The notes under the pieces are model-generated. The model had not been told where the DNA came from, did no database searches, and saw nothing but the letters and a program-made list of their open reading frames with translations. Source: Corynebacterium maris DSM 45190 (lineage in GTDB: Bacteria > Actinomycetota > Actinomycetes > Mycobacteriales > Mycobacteriaceae). From it: DNA of 64,000 nt. The translations under genes were made by a program, and so were the position numbers. Location: NCBI RefSeq assembly GCF_000442645.1, contig NC_021915.1, positions 496,001 to 560,000 on the forward strand, in the 5' to 3' direction. Positions 59,059 through 64,000 of this stretch are shown in pieces. Position 1 is the stretch's first letter; every line of letters begins with the position of its first letter.

Positions 59059-60291
59059 TTATTCCTGCGCAAGGAGCCACGGGGAGGCGGCCGTGATGAT
59101 CGCCTGCGTGCCGACGTCCAGCGTCGGCTGCAGGTCGGGGGCGAAAGCCGGGTTGTGGTTGCCGGGGGCGTTGGCCTGATCGGCGAAACCGCCGACGCCC
59201 CAGTACACGTACGGCACGCCGAGCGCATCCGGGATGACGGAGAAGTCCTCGGAGGCCGGCACCGGCGCCAGGTCCGTGGAGGCGTCGCCGAAGAACTCGT
59301 CGAAGGCCCCGCGGACCCGCTTCGTCGCGGCCTCGTCGTTGTTCGTCAACGGGTAGACGTCGTAGTACTCGAATTCCGGCTCGCGGGGGCTGCGGGCGCC
59401 GTCGCATTCCGAGCGCACGATGCGCTCGATGGCGGCGTGCACGTGCTCGTGCACGTCCTCGTCGTAGGCGCGGGTGTTGATGAGCAGCTCCGCGGAATCC
59501 GGGATGATGTTGGACTTCATGCCCGCTTGCAGGGAGCCGACGGTGACCACGGCGGTGGCTCCGGCCGGAATTTCCCGGGCGACGATCGTCTGCAGCCGCA
59601 TCACGATGGAGGAGGCCAACACCACCGGGTCTACGCCCAGCTCCGGCATCGAACCGTGCGACCCCTTGCCGTGGACGGTGACTTTGAGGGAGGCGCCGGA
59701 CGAGAGCACCGGGCCGGCGGTGGCACCGACGTGCCCTCCCGGCAGCGACGACAGCACGTGCTGGCCGAGATAGACGTCCGGCGTCGGCATCGCCTCGGCG
59801 AGCCCGTGGTCGAGCATGTCCTGGGCGCCCGCCGCGATTTCCTCGGCGGGCTGGAAGACGCCCACGAAGATCCCGGACCAGTGCTCGCGGCGCCGGTGCA
59901 ACGCGATCAGCGCGCCGACCAGGCAGGCGGCGTGAAAGTCGTGTCCGCACGCGTGTGAGACCGGAACCTCCACGCCGGTGTGCTCATCGACCTGGGTGGC
60001 CGTGGAAGCGTATTCCTTGCCGGATTCCTCTTTGACGGGCAGCGCGTCGATGTCGCCGCGCATCGCCACGGTGGGGCCCTCCCCGTTGACCAGAGTGGCG
60101 ACCAGCCCGGTGGCCCCGATCCGGGCGACCTCAATACCTTCCGCGGTGAGGGCGTCCTGCAGCGCGGTCGCGGTGGCGTGCTCTTGGAGGGAGAGCTCCG
60201 GGTTCTGGTGGAGGTGCACATAAAGCTGCTCGCGCTCGGTGCGGGTGGCGTCGAGCTCGGTGAAAATCTGCTCGAGCGGGGCGTCGGACAT
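59059..60291 (-). CDS. M20D-family amidohydrolase/peptidase
   Basis: 410 aa, of the hippurate/IAA-amino-acid hydrolase class, which cleaves N-acyl amino acids with two metal ions. Visible: YVHLHQNPELSLQEH, AMRGDIDALPV, the metal-ligand block HACGHDFHAA, PAEE, the lid-domain GKGSHGSMPELGVDP and the C-terminal NHNPAFAPD. The length is normal and all ligand motifs are intact. The physiological substrate is unknown. It is last in a minus-strand unit with fdhD and DUF6457; the link to formate metabolism is not obvious. Confidence 0.88.
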   Translation of the reverse strand: MSDAPLEQIFTELDATRTEREQLYVHLHQNPELSLQEHATATALQDALTAEGIEVARIGATGLVATLVNGEGPTVAMRGDIDALPVKEESGKEYASTATQVDEHTGVEVPVSHACGHDFHAACLVGALIALHRRREHWSGIFVGVFQPAEEIAAGAQDMLDHGLAEAMPTPDVYLGQHVLSSLPGGHVGATAGPVLSSGASLKVTVHGKGSHGSMPELGVDPVVLASSIVMRLQTIVAREIPAGATAVVTVGSLQAGMKSNIIPDSAELLINTRAYDEDVHEHVHAAIERIVRSECDGARSPREPEFEYYDVYPLTNNDEAATKRVRGAFDEFFGDASTDLAPVPASEDFSVIPDALGVPYVYWGVGGFADQANAPGNHNPAFAPDLQPTLDVGTQAIITAASPWLLAQE

Positions 60292-60334
60292 GATCGGGTA
60301 CCTCTGCTTCTCCGGGGCTTCCGGTGTCGTGGGG

Positions 60335-61213
60335 CTAGCTTCGGGAGGCCGCCTCGCTACTTTGCTCGGCGGCAGCCTTCTCCGCCAGCTCCCCAGAGTA
60401 GAGGTTGAAACGGTTCTCCCGGGTGAAGCCGGTCAGGCTCATGCCCGTTTCCCGGGCCAGGTCCACGGCCAGGGAAGAGGCGGCGGAGACAGCCACCAGG
60501 GCAGGGATGCCGGCCATGACGGCTTTCTGCACCAGCTCGAAGGAAGCGCGGGAGCTCATGACGAGGATGACGTCCTCCGCCGGCAGCATGTCGTTCATCA
60601 GCAGGTGGCCGATGACCTTGTCGGCGGCGTTGTGGCGGCCGACGTCTTCACGCACGACGATGGGCTCGCCGTCGAGGGTGAAGGCGCCCGCGGCGTGGAT
60701 GCCGCCGGTGCGCCGGAACTGCTTCTGCTGCGCCCGCAGCTTCTCCGGCAGGGAGACGATCACGCGGGGGTCGAGCCGTACCGGCGTGAGGGGGTGGCGG
60801 CGTTTGTCCATGATCGAATCGATGGAGGTCGAACCGCAGACCCCGCAGGCGGACGTCGTCGTGGTCAGCCGGATGGAGTCCAGGCTCAGCGGCAGGACGT
60901 CGCGGGACAGTTCGGCCTCGATGAGGTTGTAGGTGTTTTCGCCGTTCGGGCCGGTCGCACCGCCGCAGTAGCGGGCGTTGTCGATCTGGCCGGCCTCGAC
61001 GATGTGGCCCTCCGCGTGCAGGAAGCCGTGCACCAGTTCCAGGTCATTGCCCGGGGTGCGCATCGTGGTGGTGATGGTCGTGCCGTTGACGCGCAGCTCC
61101 AACGGTTCCTCCACGCTGACCATGTCGCCGCGGGTGTCCACGGTGTAGTCGCCCTCGACGCCGTCGTCGAAGGTGACCTTGGTGACCGGGTAGCTCTGGG
61201 AGATTCGGCTCAT
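60335..61213 (-). CDS. fdhD: Formate dehydrogenase accessory sulfurtransferase FdhD
   Basis: 292 aa. FdhD delivers sulfur from the cysteine desulfurase to the bis-MGD molybdenum cofactor of formate dehydrogenase. The sulfur-carrying CGVC motif is present (Cys123, Cys126), as are GGIHAAGAF, VREDVGRHNAADKVIG and SSRASFELVQKA. No formate dehydrogenase structural gene is in the window. Its ATG directly follows the DUF6457 stop, so the two are coupled. Confidence 0.94.
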   Translation of the reverse strand: MSRISQSYPVTKVTFDDGVEGDYTVDTRGDMVSVEEPLELRVNGTTITTTMRTPGNDLELVHGFLHAEGHIVEAGQIDNARYCGGATGPNGENTYNLIEAELSRDVLPLSLDSIRLTTTTSACGVCGSTSIDSIMDKRRHPLTPVRLDPRVIVSLPEKLRAQQKQFRRTGGIHAAGAFTLDGEPIVVREDVGRHNAADKVIGHLLMNDMLPAEDVILVMSSRASFELVQKAVMAGIPALVAVSAASSLAVDLARETGMSLTGFTRENRFNLYSGELAEKAAAEQSSEAASRS

Positions 61214-61546
61214 TTAAGAATTCTGCTCCTCGTTGGTTCGGTGCGCGCCGCCCTGGTAGCGGGTGAGCAGCGCCTCCACCGCGTCGATCTTTTCTCGGGT
61301 CGCGGTCGCCGCTTCTTCCGTGCTTTCCTCGCCACTTAATTTCTTGCCGGCCGCGACGCCGACGAGAAAGGCGGTGAGCGGGGCGGCCGGGCGGGAGGGG
61401 CCGTGCGCGACGTGCTTGGTCAGGTCGAGCAATTCCCGGGTCAGGGAGCGGATGAACTGGGGGTCGGCGTCGAATTCCGCGGACACCGCTTCCAGCCAGG
61501 CGTGGGCTGAGGTGATCTCAGCGTCGGTGTTCTTTTTGTCGCTCAT
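61214..61546 (-). CDS. DUF6457 domain protein
   Basis: 110 aa, helical, no membrane span. ITSAHAWLEAVSAEFD and LLDLTKHVAHGPSRPAAPLTAFLVGVAAG match, from memory, the actinobacterial DUF6457 family. That family occurs next to fdhD or fused to MobA-like molybdenum cofactor proteins, so a role in cofactor handling is likely. AAAGGG lies 9 bases before the ATG, and TAGGAT (61592-61597 on the minus strand) is a candidate -10 about 45 bases upstream. Confidence 0.75.
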   Translation of the reverse strand: MSDKKNTDAEITSAHAWLEAVSAEFDADPQFIRSLTRELLDLTKHVAHGPSRPAAPLTAFLVGVAAGKKLSGEESTEEAATATREKIDAVEALLTRYQGGAHRTNEEQNS

Positions 61547-61957
61547 CGCTAGCCCTTTCGCGGGGAAACTCGTCCGAGGTGGTCGCCACCCATCCTAATC
61601 TCGTCGTACTTTTCCTCTCAACGCTGTGGCCACGGCGTTTATTCCCCGCATCCAACCCCCACCCGACGCTGGCGGGGCGGGGGAGGGGTCGCTGGGAGGA
61701 TGAATGTTGATCGTGCCAAAAATTTTGTTTCAGCAGGTCTCGGCGTGTAAGGTTGGCCGCTGGACTATCATCGTCCACGTATTTTTCCATCCAACTTTGT
61801 TGTAGGCCCCCCGCCACTTGAGCGGACCGGGATATGCAGAGGCGGCGAGCGCCGCAGGTCATTGGGCCTGCGACCGCGTGCAGTAGCCCCTTAGTGCCCG
61901 GAGATCGTTTTCGGTGGGCCAGGGAACCGCAATAAGAAAGGTAACGGTCACCTCACA
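61547..61957 (+). promoter_or_regulatory. Divergent region between DUF6457 and rpsH with rpsH promoter
   Basis: 411 bp without a supported gene. For rpsH, TTGTTT (61725-61730) and TAAGGT (61748-61753) are 17 bases apart and give a leader of about 200 bases. The stretch 61700-61800 is AT-rich. For the minus strand, TAGGAT at 61592-61597 probably drives DUF6457-fdhD. Confidence 0.6.
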
Positions 61958-62356
61958 ATGACCATGACAGATCCGATCGCCGACATGCTGTCGCGTATTC
62001 GCAATGCGAACCACGCGCACCACGATGTCGTCGCGATGCCCTCCTCCAAGCTCAAGGCGAACATCGCCGAGATCCTGAAGCAGGAAGGCTACATCGCCGA
62101 CTACAAGGTCGAGGACGCACGAGTCGGCAAGACTCTCTCCCTCGAGCTCAAGTACGGCCCGTCCCGTCAGACCTCCATCGCAGGTCTGACCCGCGTGTCC
62201 AAGCCGGGCCTGCGCGTCTACGCCAAGTCCACCGAGCTTCCCCAGGTCCTCGGTGGCCTGGGCGTCGCCATCATTTCCACGTCCCAGGGTCTGCTGACTG
62301 ACCGCACGGCCAACGAGAAGGGTGTAGGCGGAGAAGTCCTCGCCTACGTCTGGTAA
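61958..62356 (+). CDS. rpsH: 30S ribosomal protein S8
   Basis: 132 aa from 61958; an ATG two codons later (61964) is also possible and gives the common MTDPIADML start. Conserved: [32 protein letters not shown] and the C-terminal [12 protein letters not shown]8 binds 16S helix 21 and in E. coli represses spc. Starts the second half of the split spc operon. Confidence 0.97.
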   Translation: MTMTDPIADMLSRIRNANHAHHDVVAMPSSKLKANIAEILKQEGYIADYKVEDARVGKTLSLELKYGPSRQTSIAGLTRVSKPGLRVYAKSTELPQVLGGLGVAIISTSQGLLTDRTANEKGVGGEVLAYVW

Positions 62357-62371
62357 AGGGGGAAGTGAACA

Positions 62372-62908
62372 ATGTCTCGTATCGGTAATGCACCGATCGC
62401 TCTCCCGAAGGGCGTCGAAACCAAGATCAACGGCCAGAACATCGAGGTCAAGGGGCCTAAGGGCACCCTGAACATCGATCTTCCGGAGCCGATCACCGCT
62501 TCCGTCGCGGAAGACGAGCTCGTCGTCGCCCGCCCGGACGACCACCGCAAGAACCGCTCGCTGCACGGTCTGTCCCGCTCGCTCGTCAACAACATGGTTG
62601 TCGGCGTGACCGAGGGATACACCATCAATATGGAGATCTTCGGCGTCGGCTACCGCGTTCAGCTCAAGGGCAAGAACCTCGAGTTCGCCTTGGGCTACTC
62701 CCACCCGATCCTGATCGAGGCTCCGGAATTCGTCACCTTCGCGGTCGACGGCAACACGAAGTTCTCCATCACGGGTATTGACAAGCAGCAGGTCGGGCAG
62801 ATCGCCGCTAACATCCGTCGTCTGCGCAAGGATGATCCTTACAAGGGTAAGGGCATTCGCTACGAGGGTGAGCAGATCCGCCGCAAGGTCGGAAAGACGG
62901 GTAAGTAA
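62372..62908 (+). CDS. rplF: 50S ribosomal protein L6
   Basis: 178 aa. [14 protein letters not shown] at the start and the C-terminal block [20 protein letters not shown] identify L6, located near the sarcin-ricin loop. Three bases separate it from rplR. Confidence 0.97.
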   Translation: MSRIGNAPIALPKGVETKINGQNIEVKGPKGTLNIDLPEPITASVAEDELVVARPDDHRKNRSLHGLSRSLVNNMVVGVTEGYTINMEIFGVGYRVQLKGKNLEFALGYSHPILIEAPEFVTFAVDGNTKFSITGIDKQQVGQIAANIRRLRKDDPYKGKGIRYEGEQIRRKVGKTGK

Positions 62909-62911
62909 GCA

Positions 62912-63316
62912 ATGAGCAATACCGCAGAAAACAACAAGCGTCAGCCGATCGGCAAGGACATCGCTACGCGTCGCCGCGAAGCACGTCAGCGCCGTCACTT
63001 CCGCATCCGCAAGACCCTGCGTGGCACCCCGGAGACCCCGCGTCTCGTCGTCCACCGCAGCTCCCGCCACATGACCGCCCAGATCATCGACGATCTGGCC
63101 GGCCACACCCTGGCCTCTGCCTCCACCATGGAGGCGGACGTGCGCTCCGTCGAGGGCGACAAGAAGGCCAAGGGCGCCAAGGTGGGCGAGCTCATCGCAC
63201 AGCGTGCCAAGGCCGCCGGCGTCGAGCAGGTCCTCTTCGACCGCGCAGGCTACAAGTACCACGGCCGCGTCGCCTCCCTGGCTGACGCCGCTCGTGAAGG
63301 TGGTCTGAAGTTCTAA
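62912..63316 (+). CDS. rplR: 50S ribosomal protein L18
   Basis: 134 aa; binds 5S rRNA with L5. Conserved: [22 protein letters not shown] and the C-terminal [23 protein letters not shown]. Its stop shares one base with the start of a 13-codon reading frame. Confidence 0.97.
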   Translation: MSNTAENNKRQPIGKDIATRRREARQRRHFRIRKTLRGTPETPRLVVHRSSRHMTAQIIDDLAGHTLASASTMEADVRSVEGDKKAKGAKVGELIAQRAKAAGVEQVLFDRAGYKYHGRVASLADAAREGGLKF

Positions 63317-63357
63317 TGGCTAACAACAACGTGAACATCAACGGAAGGATTGCGTAA
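63316..63357 (+). CDS. 13-codon reading frame between rplR and rpsE
   Basis: ATG at 63316 overlaps the rplR stop (TAATG) and its own TAA (63355-63357) overlaps the rpsE ATG (TAATG). It encodes [13 protein letters not shown]. The rpsE ribosome site GGAAGG lies inside it. The chained one-base overlaps suggest it could act as a translational coupling bridge rather than make a functional peptide. Confidence 0.35.
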   Translation: MANNNVNINGRIA

Positions 63358-63992
63358 TGCCGGGACGTGAACGGCGTGACGGCGGACGATCCGCCGACGA
63401 TCAGAACAAGAACAAGAACGACAACCGCGGCGGTGGCCGTGGCCGCGGCCGCGACAACCGTCGTCAGGACAACGAGCGCGACAAGTACATCGAGCGCGTC
63501 GTGTCCATCAACCGCGTGGCCAAGACCGTCAAGGGCGGCCGCAACATGTCCTTCACCGCACTCGTCGTCGTCGGCGACGGTGAAGGCATGGTCGGCGTCG
63601 GCTACGGCAAGGCCCGCGAGGTCCCTGCCGCCATCCAGAAGGGCGCAGAAGAGGCTCGCAAGAACTTCTTCCGCGTGCCGATGATCAACGGCACCATCCC
63701 GCACCCGGTGCAGGGTGAGGCCGCCGCAGGCATCGTCATGATGCGTCCGGCTGCCCCGGGTACCGGCGTCATCGCCGGCGGCGCAGTCCGCCCGGTGCTG
63801 GAGTGCGCGGGCATGCAGGACATCCTGTCCAAGTCCCTGGGCTCCGACAACGCCATCAACGTCATCCACGCCACCGTGGACGGCCTGAAGCAGCTGGTTC
63901 GCCCGGAGGAGGTCGCGGCTCGTCGCGGCAAGTCCGTCGAAGAGGTCGCGCCGGCTCACATGCTGCGCGCCCGCGCAGGTCAGGAGGCGTAA
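63357..63992 (+). CDS. rpsE: 30S ribosomal protein S5
   Basis: 211 aa with a basic Gly/Arg/Asn-rich N-terminal extension of about 40 residues ([12 protein letters not shown]), usual in actinobacteria. The core is [21 protein letters not shown] and [16 protein letters not shown]5 contributes to decoding accuracy. GGAAGG lies 10 bases before the ATG. Confidence 0.97.
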   Translation: MPGRERRDGGRSADDQNKNKNDNRGGGRGRGRDNRRQDNERDKYIERVVSINRVAKTVKGGRNMSFTALVVVGDGEGMVGVGYGKAREVPAAIQKGAEEARKNFFRVPMINGTIPHPVQGEAAAGIVMMRPAAPGTGVIAGGAVRPVLECAGMQDILSKSLGSDNAINVIHATVDGLKQLVRPEEVAARRGKSVEEVAPAHMLRARAGQEA

Positions 63993-63995
63993 CCC

Positions 63996-64000
63996 ATGGC
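63996..64000 (+). CDS. rpmD: Probable rpmD start (cut by window end)
   Basis: ATGGC begins 3 bases after the rpsE stop, with CAGGAGG ahead. L30 normally follows S5 and starts Met-Ala; only two codons (the second incomplete) are visible, so the call rests on order. Confidence 0.5.

Overview
This is a high-GC Gram-positive chromosome segment that I place in Corynebacterium, from gene content and order. It carries a long acidic NusG, a DUF3068 gene between rplL and rpoB, an rpsQ/rplN split, and an fdhD region between rplE and rpsH. Many genes start with GTG. The genus call is inference from recalled synteny; no database search was done.

Layout. Bases 1-2.7 kb hold the end of secE, then nusG, rplK and rplA. 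A first accessory block (2.8-8.8 kb) carries a phytoene-desaturase-like oxidoreductase, a P1B-type metal ATPase, and an ABC exporter with its TetR regulator and a tandem operator. At 8.9-19.1 kb are the attenuated rplJ-rplL unit, a DUF3068 membrane protein and rpoB-rpoC. A second, much larger block (19.1-41.2 kb) follows. It has a DUF1707/LiaF-like protein, an acetamidase/formamidase, and then the most interesting locus: a membrane-anchored S1 protease followed by a nine-gene operon (22.1-38.6 kb). That operon encodes an extracellular von Willebrand A (vWA) protein, a tubulin-like protein, a large two-span membrane protein, a beta-sandwich repeat protein, a GAP1-like (GTPase-associated) protein, a cytoplasmic vWA-like protein, a TRAFAC-type GTPase and two small membrane proteins. 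Two paralogous helical-protein genes converge on it. Bases 41.5-46.3 kb are rpsL-rpsG-fusA-tuf. A third accessory block (46.4-49.9 kb) is an Asp23/AmaP/DUF2273 envelope-stress operon. Bases 50.5-64 kb hold the S10 and spc ribosomal operons, interrupted by a small membrane protein gene (55.7-56.4 kb) and by a formate-channel/amidohydrolase/fdhD/DUF6457 block (58.2-61.5 kb).

How it works together. The backbone is the translation and transcription core. It is cut by hairpin terminators at nearly every boundary where accessory genes have been inserted. The 22.1-38.6 kb operon looks like a single membrane-linked machine: two MIDAS proteins on opposite sides of the membrane, a tubulin-fold NTPase, a P-loop GTPase and its GAP1-like partner. 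Most of these proteins also carry a short Pro-Phe-Gly / Asn-Pro-Phe motif in a disordered tail. A perfect inverted repeat lies at its likely start of transcription. No tRNA, rRNA, CRISPR array, insertion sequence or integrase was recognised.
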